A stretch of DNA of 64,000 bases from Iris pallida (GCA_029216955.1 JANAVB010009598.1:25113912-25177911); one strand, 5' to 3'. Positions 47,559 through 59,623 are shown, numbered from the stretch's first letter. The notes: generated from the letters alone by a model not told the origin. Made by a program: numbers and translations.

Positions 47559-47646
47559 TGAGGAGGAGGCCTGCATAGACACCTACTATGGGACAGCTGT
47601 AGATGACATGTGTGACCCAGATTTCCAGCCTGATCCACTAGCTTAG
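47559..47646 (+). other. Acceptor and short acidic ORF near LTR 3' end
   Basis: TTTTACAG is followed by a frame EDEEEACIDTYYGTAVDDMC... ending in TAG at 47644-47646. The copy in the 3' LTR (54283-54371) retains the frame with one Val/Ile change. Function is unknown; it may be the end of a spliced leader exon or a relic of coding sequence. Confidence 0.4.
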
Positions 47647-48268
47647 AGACTGAGGTTCCCTAGTCTAGGTTTTCCTATTTCTGTCTTCTGAGATCTGATT
47701 GTATATTTTCTTTCATTTTCAGTATTAGAGACTTGTATTGAGTTGGATGTTCAGTTTGTATGGCAGTAGACACTTAGACTCTTTCTCTCTGATTGTATCC
47801 TGTGGATCTTTTATTCTAGTATCTATCTATCTTTTATTTTTCATCATTCTGCCTTAGATGTGATTGAGACTGTATATTATCATGTCACCTCCATTCGGAG
47901 TGTATATACTGTACAGGTACCTTTATATTGTTAGATGATTGACCTAGGACAGCGTTCTACCGCCGACACTGCGGCGTAGGCTGGGCGTTGTTACGTTCTC
48001 GTACCCTCACGGTGGGTGTGGGTCGTGACACGTTTTTAGTGGTGGCCCATGCAGGTCGAGTTTATGTAGTGGTATTCGAACTAGAGTATCACTACAGCCT
48101 GCAGTAGGATTAGGATATTTTTTTAAAGATACTCAATCACACTAGGAAAAACTCATATCAAAGTCACGCCATCTCAGTTCTTGCTGATATTGTTCTCCTT
48201 GAATATAATTGTCCTCCTTTGCTATTTCGACTCATTCTCAGCAATTGTTTGTTTGATCTGTCTTCAGG

Positions 48269-49650
48269 ATGGTGGAGACGCGATTACAGCGTGCCATTCA
48301 TGGAGATACTGTAGAGGGGACTGCTACCTCTCAGCCAGTTCAGCAGGGTCGGGAGGCTACAGCTCCTGCCACCTCTGCTCATATTGGGACTTCAGCAGCA
48401 GCGGTAGCTGAGGGTATGCCTTCACCAGTTCGGAGGCAGGACCCAGTCATTCCAGAGGATCCTTTCTAGCCGCCACCGCCTCCAGGACATGTGGACGCAG
48501 CTCAGATGTTCGCGTATTTCCAGCAGTTCATGGACCGACAGCAGGCTCGGCAGGACAGAGGCATGGAGTTGGCCGTCACGACAGCCGCAGCTCGACCAGT
48601 GGTTCAGCAGCCGAAGACACCGGGGATCGAGCAGTTTCAGAAGATGAGCCCCAGAGACTTTTTGGGGACAGAGGGGATCCTATATGCCGACGAGTGGATC
48701 GAGCATATGGAGGAGATCTTTCGCTTGGCCAGGATTCCAGCAGACCTTCAGATTGAGGCAGCAGCTAGCTGGATGCGAGATCTTGCTCGCACCTGGTATC
48801 AGTCGGACCCCAGGGTGGGGGGTACCAGGGCAGACTTGGGAGCAGTTCAGGGGCTTCTTCAAGAAGAAGTTCTTCCCAAATTCAGCAGTCAGAGCCTTGG
48901 AGACGCAGTTTGAGAGCTTGGTCCAGGGGAGCCTCTCAGTAGAGGAGTATGCGGGAGAGTTTGGCCATCTTGGCAGGTTTGTTGAGGGGTTGAGCGAGAC
49001 GGCGAAGGCCCAGAGGTTCCGGAAGGGTCTGGTCAAGGAGGTCAAGTCCCTGACCAAGGGGAACAGAGATGCTACTTTTGAGGAGATCTTGATGGGAGCC
49101 TTATTGGTGGAGGATGATCTTGAGCTTAGGCTCAAGAGGGGGCGAGACCCAGTTGGGGGCAGCAGCAGCGGAGGACCGACCAAGAGGCCGCACGTTCAGC
49201 ATGAGTTTCAGCAGCAATATCAGCAGCCGATGGCCCATTTCCAGCAGCAGCAGCAGAGGCCTGTTCAGTATCAGGGACAGAGACAGGTGCAGTATCAGCA
49301 GGCACCCAGGCAACAGCAGAACACTGTGTGCAACTTCTGCAAGAAGCAAGGCCATGGGTGGGACGACTGCAGGAAGAGGCTGGGTATGTGTTTACTTTGC
49401 GGATCAGTGGAGCATCAGTGTAGAGAGTGTCCCAAGAACCCGACACCATTGGCTCAGGTAGCACCAGGAGCTAGAGCTCCGGCAGGGCAGCGGAGGGGAC
49501 CACCATTGCAGACTCAGCAGCAGAGGTTCGTCCAGCATCAACAGCAGGCCAGGGGAGGCCAGCCAGGGCGAGCTTTCGTCATGACAGCCGAGGATGCTCA
49601 GGCCATTGGAGATCTAGTCGCAGGTTCCGTTCTTTTGATTCAATTCTGCG
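48269..49650 (+). pseudogene. Gag of family-C Gypsy, broken
   Basis: Gag forms the virus-like particle of the retrotransposon. From the ATG at 48269, the frame stops at 48467 (TAG where CAG fits the flanking Pro-rich codons). It continues in the same frame (FQKMSPRDFLGTEGILYADEW) until a G-run at about 48817, after which it shifts by one to give TWEQFRGFFKKKFFP and the rest of the PF03732-type capsid region. A Gln-rich linker and two CCHC knuckles (CNFCKKQGHGWDDC near 49330 and CLLCGSVEHQCREC near 49395) follow. After VMTAEDAQAIGDLVAG, where protease normally starts, the sequence becomes unrelated or badly decayed. Confidence 0.85.
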
Positions 49651-50128
49651 ATTCCCGCCTTGAAAATTCAATTCCATCTGTTCCTATCTGTTTCTTCATT
49701 GTTGATAAGTTTCGATCTGGTGCTTCATTATGATTTAATTTTCTTCTGAGATAAGTCGTATGGACTAGGTCGCCTCGATATGAGATTTTAGAATCCTCTA
49801 GGGTCATGCTAGCAGGCATAGTAAGGACATATAGTCGGACTATGGACGTATTTCTCGGGTGTGGGAATTTAAGGTTTTCGCTGCCAAGCGCGCGGCAATG
49901 CGAAAATTTTAAATACCATAGTTCTAGAGGTATGTACCATAGTTGAGGACTCTGTGATTATCGTAGCCTTGCTCACTAGCATGACAGAGATTCTGAGTAT
50001 CATGGTTTTGGACAGACGCATATGATTATCTGACGGTATGATTGAGACTCTGATTGTGGGGTGTTTGACCTAGAAGGACTACTACCATTTTAATTTCGAG
50101 GACGAAATTCTTCTAAGGTGGGTAGACT
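49651..50128 (+). mobile_element. Residual internal sequence with polypurine tract
   Basis: Pol is missing. A trace of protease (SGAS near 49725) may remain. The end carries TTTCGAGGACGAAATTC (50093-50109) and AAGGTGGGTAGA (50115-50126), the polypurine tract before the 3' LTR. Confidence 0.7.
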
Positions 50129-53100
50129 TGTAACACCCAGTTTTCTAAAATGAGGGTAATTTTGAAATTTTGTATTTTAATTTATTTAATTATGATATTA
50201 TTTAATAATATGATTTTTGGTAATTTTTAATCATTTTTTAAACCATTTAAATCATGACTTGTGATTTTGGTGCATTGACTAGTGTAGCCTTAGACTGTTG
50301 ACCTAGAGCCTAGTCATTGTGATTAGGATATTTGATTAGTATATTTTAGCCTAGAGGATATTTTGGTCATTTTAGAATTTATTGGAATTTTTAGGAATTT
50401 TTAGAAATTATTTTGGAATTGTTTGATTGAAGGTTGACTAGGTTGACTTTGACTAGCTTTGACTTGTGACCTAACCCTAGTTAGGTTAGACTTGACTAGA
50501 TATGAGATCCTAGGTTAAGTTAGGTCAACCATACTCTAGTTAGTGCAAACATTTGAGAATATTGAGTTTTGAATGGAGAGATTTAACCACAAGCCATGAC
50601 TTGTGACTTTTAAGTCATTTGTTAAATGACTAGGCCCAAAGCCCAAGACAAGTTTCAAAACCCTAACCCTAAGCCTAGTGGCCAGCCACCATATCCTCCT
50701 TGGGAACACCACCCTATAAATACTCTCTTAGTTTAGGGTTGCCTCTTTTAGGAAAGCTCAAGTTTAGAAGGAGGTGAGTTCTTGTCTTCATTAATTCACC
50801 ATAAATTCATTTTAGGTCCTAAAATCCCCAAATCAGTTGCAATGGGTTCTAACACTGGTATACTTGCTGTTGTTGGAGTTTTATTTCAGTTTGTGGTGAT
50901 ATTGGTGGATTGGGACATCAAGGAGAAGAGCTTTGAATAGGGGTTTTTATTGGAAAGTTCAACAATAGGTAAATTCCTCATCCCTCCATGAAATTTTGTT
51001 TTGTCTTCATCATTAGGGAGACCTAGGAGTCCCCTAAGCATCAGTATAGGTTTTGTGTCGGGTATCCTAAGTTTCGTGTCCATTTGGACACGTATCAAGG
51101 GAGCAGCCTAGGTGTTTGTCGAAATGCCCAAGAGGGGATTTCGATCTCGTTTTTGGAAATTTTTTAAATAGGAATTTAGGTTTTGATATTTCTTATTGGT
51201 TTCTGGTTGACTGAGGTGGTGTTTGTGTCGTGTCGAGCTGTTTTGGACACGTGACACGCAGTCGTGCACACGCGCGCGCAGGGACTGTGCGTGCCCCGCC
51301 ACTCGGGCATGATTGCGACACGGACACGCCACCCCGACACATGGGATTTGACACACAGCATGGGGCCGACACTGACACGGGGCTCCCCAAGTTTCAGAGC
51401 CCCACGTGTCGTATCGGACACGCACGAGCTCCTGCACCATTTTGTGCACTGCACAATTTTTTGTTGAATCACGCACTGACACGCGTGTCCCGTGTCTCGT
51501 ACACGTGTTGTGGACACGTGGCAGGGTGCCCTAGCCCTAGCCCTAGTCTAGGTCGACACTGGGACACAACCACGTGGGTTGTGTCGTGTCGTGTCGTGTC
51601 GTGCACACGAACTCGAGGAACACGTGCACGATGATTGTTCTGTGTTGCACAGATTTTTGCACTGTTTTGTGTTTTTAATTTGTTAGACACGTTTGTGTCT
51701 ACTTTTGTGGACACAAACACTTCACACGACATGTACACTTTGTGTTTATAATTTACCAACCTTAAATTTAGTATTTTTAATCTAGTTTACATTGTTCATT
51801 CCTCTTTTACTTAAAATCCTGATATCCACTGTCTGTGCATATTTTCCTGTACTGTCCAGGTTGTAAATTCGAATTTGGCAATCATTTTTAACCTAATTAA
51901 ACTGTTAATTTCATGTTATTATAGCTCTAATATGTACCCCTATGTATTATCTACCCATGTGTCGAATTTGGTATTGATTGGTGGGTTATTGAAAATGAAT
52001 TGGTTATGTGTAGGCTGTAAGTATTCAGATTTCTGAACATTTGAGTTTGTTCCTGTCCTTTACTGATTTTAAACTGAGCTGGGGTGTTGATTGGACTGAT
52101 TTCCTTTCCTTTTTGACTTTCATGTTGCCTCACTTCCTTGCACACATTTCATTCATGCATTCCCTTCACTGTGTTGCCTCACACACACTGTTATGACACT
52201 TCCCCTCACTAGAACATTGAACACAGGTTCCTCACCCCCCTATCACATTTGAACTCCTCACACATTGTATAAACTAAACACTGGGATTGAATTGAACATG
52301 CAAACTGAAATGTGTAGGACTGTTTTAAACTCTTGTTTGACTTTGAGTGAAATGATAGCTGTTTGTTTAACATACATAAATCTGAGAATAAGATTCAATA
52401 TCTAGAATTGATTTTTATGACTGATTTCTGGGTTCAAATCTGGATTCCTATGGCTGAAATATGGGATTTCATATTGGAACTGTTAAATAGTACCAATGTG
52501 TGTATATTGAGTTGGTTTGAATTGATTGCTTAATATTTAAAACCTGAGAATTAGAGCCTAGGACTAAAACTGAATATGGGCATTAATATCTTGGCTGAAC
52601 TGGGTTCACTCCCATTTCCTTCACTGTTTAGACTGGCAAGTTCAGGAGTCCTGATATGGACATTGAGAATTTGTATCAGTTTACTCTCATAAACTGTCAC
52701 AGTTCACTCACTTCATCACACACACCACAGCCTAATACCTGTCCAATGATAGCCATGTATACCCCCTTAACCACCATGCTAACCCCCCACAATACCAGTC
52801 CCCTACCTGTCCTCCTAAACCTGTCCACATATGGACAGCAGTGACAGTCCCAAACACCCTCACATTCACACACACATGACCACACATGTTCACTCTTGCC
52901 TCACATGTTTCACTAGCTCTCACTCTCTACACACATTACCTGAAATCTGAACATTTCCCTGTCAACACACACAAACACACCATGCTACATGCCACTATGT
53001 TAACACATGACACATCACACTCATATGACACACCATACCTCACTGTTTTGTGTTTTCACACACTTTGCCACACACACATGCTCATGTGACACCCTCTTAT

Positions 53101-54756
53101 CTCTCACAACACACACATATATACACACACTCATAGCAATGAAATGAAATGAATAGAAATGCCATGATTGATTAGAAATGCTATGTAATGTATATAAATA
53201 TTCATGGTATCTATAGATCTGTATATTGTAGTATGGTATAAAGGTATAACTTGTATATGTTAAACATATGTAATGTGTGTTTTGATAGCTTAGTTGGCAT
53301 TGTGTTGTGGTTGAGTGCTAGCCTAGGCTTGGATGACCTAGGATGACTTGTTAGACTAGGTTTAGACTTGGAATGGTTTAGTTGACCTAGTTTGACTTCT
53401 AGGGTTGACCAAAGTTGACCAAGAGTTGACTTTGGCCTAGATTGACCTAGATTCATGTAGAATGCATTGTAATACTTCATATTACCATTCTAGACTTGTT
53501 GTGACTTGTACTGTTCTATAGGAGACAGACACCACTCCTCGGACAGTATATTCTCTTCAGACACTCAGGCTATCAGGCGAGTATATTCTCTGACCGTTTC
53601 ATACTTGTATGGATTTACATTCTTACTCTAGATTACTGTACTTGATGCTGACACGATTGTTATCACGGATTGGTACTATATGGATCTCCTTTTGGGATGT
53701 TATCCCCTTGTATTCACTAGATACATATTGTGATGTGCGTTTCACTTCCATATTGTATTTATTGAATACCCATATCCTTGTATACTCATTGTGCATATTG
53801 TACTCTCATTATCACATGAGCCCCAGGGATAGGTACCATTGTACACTATTGTATAACATTGTACATCCATTGTATAACATTGTACACTATTGTATAAGAT
53901 AACGTAACTGGAGTAGATCCTTGTGTATTGATTGGGGAGGGGGAGTAGAATTGGTTATGTACTCAAATCCTATTGTACAACATTGTATAACTATTATATA
54001 TGTCTATTGTACACCCACGTACAATAGAGTTACCATTGCATTTTTCTAGCCCGTTTACATAACCAGATTGTACTCTAAAATCACATTGTTCCTTACAGTT
54101 CTTACTTATCATATTAGATATTTCCTATTATCAAAGCTCTACTATTTTCTATATCTTCTTCTTTCAGCGTTTTATGTACTATACTCTATTGCATGCTTTA
54201 TATTTCCTAACTCGATATGAACTGCGTGAGATGTTTTGTGCTCGCTTCCGTCCTGACTGGACCTGTTGAAAATTTTACAGAGGATGAGGAGGAGGCCTGC
54301 ATAGACACCTACTATGGGACAGCTATAGATGACATGTGTGACCCAGATTTCCAGCCTGATCCACTAGCTTAGAGACTGAGGCTCCCTAGTCTAGGTTTTT
54401 CTATTTCTGTCTTCTGAGATCTGATTGTATATTTTCTTTCATTTTCAGTATTAGAGACTTGTATTGAGTTGGATGTTCAGTTTGTATGGCAGTAGACACT
54501 TAGACTCTTTCTCTCTGATTGTATCCTGTGGATCTTTTATTCCAGTATCTATCTATCTTTTATTTTTCATCATTCTGTCTTAGATGTGATTGAGACTGTA
54601 TATTATCATGTCACCTCCATTCGGAGTGTATATACTGTACAGGTACCTTTATATTGTTAGATAATTGACCTAGGACAGTGTTCTACCGCCGACACTGCGG
54701 CGTAGGCTGGGCGTTGTTACGTTCTCGTACCCTCACGGTGGGTGCGGGTCGTGACA
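50129..54756 (+). repeat. 3' LTR of family C (4.6 kb)
   Basis: A near-identical copy of 43409-48030, 4628 bp. Most differences seen are transitions; small indels include an extra GTGTC unit near 51590. Confidence 0.95.
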
Positions 54757-54997
54757 AGAACCTGGCACGGTTCGCGCAAATTGTGAACTCGTGCGATGCG
54801 ATGATGGATGTGCACGGGGCTGGGCTGGCTAACATGGTCTTCCTCCCAACGAATGCATCGATAATATAGATAAGTCGTTGGGGGCGGCCTGAGATGGATT
54901 ATAGGCACGACTTCGGGTAGCCGGCTCCGGATATGGGACTAAACTATATGGGAGTACGAGATCAAGGAGGAAGAGGCTTACTGATAGAAGAATACCA
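54757..54997 (+). pseudogene. GT61 glycosyltransferase relic, second part
   Basis: It continues the relic from 43408. [20 protein letters not shown] and GLANMVFLP form the conserved GT61 C-terminal catalytic region. A stop follows NASII (54867), then in shifted frames a decayed RHDFG.PAPDMGLNY-like stretch and EYEIKEEE. It is cut at 54998 by a Copia LTR. With stops, frameshifts and two insertions it cannot make an enzyme. Confidence 0.8.
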
Positions 54998-55793
54998 TGT
55001 TGGGAAAGAAACGTGAAAACCTTTCCCCAAACTAGAGAGTACCTGCGAGAGAACCGAGCAATACAACGCACGAACCAAAATACTAAAACAAACCATGCAG
55101 ACACAGAAAATTTTTGACGTGGAAAACCATTGCGGGAAAAAACCATGGGACGATCGGAGTCCAACCCTGAGAAGCCTCCACTAATAAAATAGAAGAATTA
55201 CACCCTCTACAAACTTCTTCCGATCCAAATCGGATCCCCACAACACTTGGAAGCAAGAACAATGATTACAAGGCTACGAAGAACAAGAACGACGAGTAGA
55301 GATTACCCAAATCCGATTATCCTCCGAAAAAGACATTCAATCCTCCGTCTTCTTTTCCGAAGTTGCAATGGCACTCTTGCCTCATTCCTCTCTCTTTTCT
55401 TGTGTTCTCAACAATGATTAGGGTTTAGAAATAACCTAATATTAACTTCCCTAATCCGCAGCAAAATTTGGACCATCATATATGATCCAATGGTGAAAAA
55501 ATCACCCCAGAAATTCGCCCAGCCCGACGACACAGAGTTCGGCCAGAACTCTGTGTTCTGACTCCAGAACGGTTCTGGAACCAAAATACAGAGTTCGGCC
55601 AGAACTCTGTGTGGGGCAGAGTTCGGGCCGAACTCTACCCCCCTGTTCCAGAATGTCTTCAGGTAGCTTCCCGAGTTTCTTCGTCTCCTCCGACTGGCCT
55701 CATCACCTCCCCGAGCTTCTCTGACACACAGACGGCGCTCGTCGCACTCCGGGGTCTTCTCCACATAGGTTGGGAACCCCACCCACTCCAACA
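54998..55793 (-). mobile_element. 3' LTR of second Copia family 1 element
   Basis: Bounded by TGTTGG and CCAACA, 796 bp, related to 8657-9389 at both ends. A purine-rich tract (minus strand, about 55794-55815) adjoins its inner side, which fixes it as the 3' LTR of a minus-strand element. It contains three copies of a CAGAGTTC...GAACTCTG hairpin (55530-55640). Confidence 0.85.
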
Positions 55794-58188
55794 AATCTTT
55801 TCTTTCACAACTATGTGGAGGAGGTCGTCATCTCGACGATCTGCCTGTAGTACTCAAACTTTTCCCTCGGAAGAACCTTCGTGAGCATGTCCGCTCTATT
55901 GTCATCAGTATGAACATTCTCAAGCGCTGCATCCTTCTTCTCAACAATATCCCATATCCAATAATACCGAGTCTCAATGTGCTTGGATCGACTATGAATG
56001 TCTGGTTCTTCACAAGGTGGATAGCACTCTGACTGTCACAAAGCAAAGTATACTGCTCTTGCTTCAGCCCCATTTCCTGCAACAGCTTCTTCATCCACAA
56101 CAGCTCCTTGCAAGCCTCCATCGTTTCAATGTATTCTGCCTCCGTCATCGACAAGGCAACACACTTCTGCAACCGTGACTGCCACGATACCGCTCCTCCA
56201 GCAAACATCATCACATAGCCCGAAGTCGATCGTCTCGTGTCTACATCTCCAACCATATCAGCGTCGGTATACCCAACCAGCTTTGGCTCGTCATCACCAA
56301 AAGAAAGTCTCCAATCGGCAGTACCCTGAAGGTATCGTAGAATCCACTTGACCGCACTCCAATGTACCCTTCTAGGATTTGAAAGGTACCTGCTAACTGT
56401 GCCAACTACATGAGCGATGTCTGGCCTTGTACACACCATAACATACATAAGACTTCCCACAGCTGAGGCATATGGAACCCGCTCAATATCTTCCTTTTCG
56501 TCCTTGGTAGATGGACACTGTTCCTCGGTGAACTTAAAGTGGGCCGCAAGGGGGCAACTCACTTTCTTCGACCCGTCCATACCGAACGCTAAAGTACCCG
56601 ATGAATGTACTTTTTTTGGGACAAATGTAGCAGCTTAGACTCTCTCTCTCGGCTGATCTCCATCCCAAGAATAGTCTTCGCTGTGCCCAAATCTTTCATA
56701 GAGAAGGCCGCACCCAGTTGGCGCTTCAACTCCGCTATCCTAGTGGCATTCCGACCCACTAATAGCATATCATCTACATAGAGCAATAAAATAATAAAAT
56801 CATCATCGACAAAATACCTCACAAATACACAGTGATCCGACGTCATCCGTGCATAACCATGCTCCTCCATAAACGACTCGAACTTCCTGTACCACTGCCT
56901 CGGAGCCTGCTTCAGACCATACAAGCTCTTCCTCAACCGGCAGACCAAATGTGACTTGCCCTTCTCAGAGAATCCCTCTGTCTGCTTCATGTATAACTCC
57001 TCCTCAAGATCACCGTGGAGGAATGTCGTCTTTATGTCCATCTGCTCGACCTCCAAGTCGAAACTGGCTGCCAATGCTAGCACCACCCGAATAGACGACT
57101 GGCGAAAAGATCTCATCATAATCTACGCCTTTTCGCTGACCGTAGCCTTTAACTACCAGCCTCGCTTTGTATCGAGGGCGAGTAGCATCATCCATCTGCT
57201 TCACTCTAAACACTCATCGATTCTTCAAAGCCTTCTTGCCCTTTGGCAACTGCACCAGCTCATAAGTGGAATTGGCGTGTAAGAAACTCATCTTATCCTG
57301 CATAGCCTCCATCCACTCCTTCATGTGTTCGTCTTCCATAGCCTTTGTAAAACTTTCGGGCCCTCTTCCGTCAGTCAATAGCACATACTCACCCGGTGAG
57401 TATCTCGTAGATGGTCGACGCTCTCTGTCGCTCCTTCTCAGTGGAGCCACTGGTGCTGGCTGTATACCAACAACCTCCTCCCCTTCAGGAACTGCCTCCC
57501 CGACATGCTCATCCTTCCGAGGGACACCCTGACCAGCATCAGCAGGCTGATGATTAAGGTTGGGAGCAACTCCATGTACTGGCTCTCCCATAATTGGATC
57601 CTCTACAATGTCCTCTGGAAACTGCTCAAAGCGAAATGACTCTAACTCAGGCAATTCCTCAGCCTCAGAAGGCGTCTCGGAATCCTGAATGTTGGTCATG
57701 GTCTGATCCTCGACGAATACCACGTCTCTGTTTCTGTAGAGCTTTCTTCCAAACTCATCCCGACCCTAGCCGACAAAGACGCATCGCCTCGTCTTTGGCT
57801 CAAGTTTGGACCTCTCGTCCTTCGATACATGTACGAAGGCCTTACAGCCAAACACTCGCAAGTGATTATATGACGGCTCTTTGTCGTACCATACTTTGTC
57901 AGGCACATCACCCTGCAAAGGAGCACTAGGAGACAAATTAATAACATAAGCAGCTGTGAGAAGAGCCTCACCCCAATAACTTTTTGACAAATTTGCTTCT
58001 GACAACAAACACCGCACCCTCTCCATCAGTGTCCTGTTCATGCGCTCCGCTACACCATTGAGCTGGGGTGTCTTGGACGAAGTCTTCTGGTGTCGTATCC
58101 CTTGCTCTCTGCAATACTCATCAAAGGGACCGATGTATTCACCGTCGTTGTCAGACCGAACACATAATAACTTCTTACCTGTAGCCTC
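55794..58188 (-). pseudogene. Copia family 1 pol, 5'-truncated copy
   Basis: This is the C-terminal half of a Copia polyprotein. From 58188 downwards it holds the end of integrase (GIRHQKT, LNGVAERMNRT), the linker, RT (KARLVVKGYGQRKG, SLYGLKQAPRQWYRKFE, LLLYVDDMLLVG) and RNase H (YTDADMVGD, SMTEAEYIE). Frame breaks occur near 57725, 57215 (Trp to stop), 57105 and 56590. Homology to the family ends abruptly at about 58188, so gag, protease, most of integrase and the 5' LTR are gone. It is inactive. It preserves sense codons at sites where the copy at 5760-8591 has stops. Confidence 0.9.
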
Positions 58189-59042
58189 TCTTTCCGAAAT
58201 TTCTAAAATATATTTTTTGGAATTTTATTTTATTTTTTGAAATGCCTAAGTGGATTCGGTGCTAGGCGGCGAGTGGCCGTCCGACTAGCGCCTAGCGTTT
58301 TCACAACCTCGCCAACCTTGCCAACCTTGCCTGCAATATATAAGTTTTTCTTCTTTCACGAGTCTTTATAACCTTATTATGTTTTTACACCTTTGTTAAT
58401 TGGTCGTTTTTGTTCAATTATTTTTGCCGAATTGACGACAAAAGAGACGCCCAATGTCGGTACGGTCATTATTGGTATTAGTTGGTAACGGATTGGGACA
58501 GTATCGACCGATATCGCAAAATATGGAAACTACAAGGCACGCGTTAATGGCACCAAATCCCGACCAAGTATACACGTGGCACTGTCACCTTGCAAGTTGC
58601 AACCTAACCAGCTCTCCCTTTTTGAACCTCCTCTCATTTGTGGAGCTTTCTCATGCACCATAGCTGACCAAATTCAGATGAAGAAAGCTTGGATGATAGT
58701 GATAATGATTAACAAATAGCTGAAACAATCCTGCATCGCCATCTCTAAAGATAGAGATTTGCACCAGGATCAAGATAGAAAGGAGCCTATTTTTCCTGTG
58801 GCCAACAGTGTGGCCATATACACACCAAATGACCAGTTTAAGCCAGCCTTTTTCCAACGCAATGTGGAAATGAACCCCCATCATATGCTCTCCCCTGCTG
58901 CCAAATGGCTGCGGTACAGACACCTCACCAGTGGAAGAGCCAAGGAAACATAGAGCTGTAAATGAATAAAGCAGCAGCAGGCCCAAGCTAGGCCCGCCAA
59001 ACCCGAGCTCCTAATTTCCCCCAGCCCGAGCTCTTCATGGAA
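58189..59042. other. Unassigned spacer after Copia truncation
   Basis: AT-rich at the start, then a CTAGGCGGCGAG...CGCCTAG inverted motif (58261-58298) of a type common in plant repeats. No coding region is supported. Confidence 0.4.
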
Positions 59043-59062
59043 CCCAGATATATATATATATA

Positions 59063-59230
59063 GGAACCGGATCAATGGCCCCGCCCGCGGAGCCCCGTCG
59101 AAGCCCCGCCCCCCCTGCACCATCGGATCGCGCGGGGCCCGCGTGGGGCCCGCGCGAGCTCGCGCGATCCAAAGGCTAAGGATCGCGGGGGCTTCGGCGG
59201 GGCTCCACGGACGGGGCTCCCGATCCGCTC

Positions 59231-59232
<2 letters not shown>
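59063..59232. mobile_element. GC-rich MITE inserted in a TA microsatellite
   Basis: A 170-bp element whose left end GGAACCGGATCAATGGCCCC and right end (inverse GGGAGCGGATCGGGAGCCCC) are imperfect inverted repeats extending about 50 bp. Both sides are (TA)n (59047-59062 and 59233-59312). This is the layout of the microsatellite-targeting Micron type of MITE described in rice. Confidence 0.65.

Positions 59233-59312
<80 letters not shown>
59233..59312. repeat. (TA)n microsatellite
   Basis: An uninterrupted AT/TA run of about 80 bp between the GC-rich MITE and the Mutator-like TIR. Confidence 0.95.
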
Positions 59313-59314
<2 letters not shown>

Positions 59315-59623
59315 TATTTGAATCGCTCTATACACGTTCTATGCAGACTATTTGATGACGTGGGAACCCGTGTGGGACTCACTTAATGTTGAGAATTTTT
59401 TTAAACAAAATCTCAACCATTGGCTTATAGTGAACGGTTGAGATCAATGTTATTATCAAAGAAAGGAAAGAAGAGGGCAATCAGTGGCTCAGCCGTTCTT
59501 TTTCTTCTTCATCCTCTTCTTCCTCTTCTTCTTCTTCCCGGTTCCCAATAAAAAAAAACCTATCGGAGAATCCGGCTGACATCTAAAGAAGGAGAACAAA
59601 CATTGGATAAAAGCTTGTGAGCA
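59311..59623 (+). repeat. Left TIR of Mutator-like element
   Basis: Inverse copy of 63355-63663. A partial second copy of its inner end (GATAAAAGCTTGTGAGCA) recurs at about 59855-59872 on the same strand. Confidence 0.9.

Larger units (their letters stand above)
43409..48030 (+). repeat. 5' LTR of family C (4.6 kb)
   Basis: It starts TGTAACACCCAG and ends GGGTCGTGACA. From left to right it contains a TTGAC-rich stretch (43555-43790), a TATA box (43995), a splice donor (44055), a GACACG-rich block (44490-45010), CA-rich DNA (46130-46400), a second TTGACC cluster (46640-46735), a TTGTAYA array (47095-47290), a splice acceptor (47558) with a short acidic ORF, and the terminal GC-rich end. Confidence 0.95.
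43409..54756 (+). mobile_element. Gypsy element with giant LTRs and no pol (family C)
   Basis: This is a full-length insertion of 11348 bp: 5' LTR 43409-48030, internal 48031-50128, 3' LTR 50129-54756, flanked by AGAAC on both sides. LTRs make up over four fifths of it. The internal region holds only a broken gag; protease is reduced to a remnant, and RT, RNase H and integrase are absent. It must depend on a related autonomous element. By eye the LTRs differ at about 35-40 sites plus a few short indels, under 1 percent, so insertion was recent. The AGGACGAAATTC motif and AAGGTGGG polypurine tract precede the 3' LTR. No canonical primer-binding site adjoins 48031. Confidence 0.95.
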
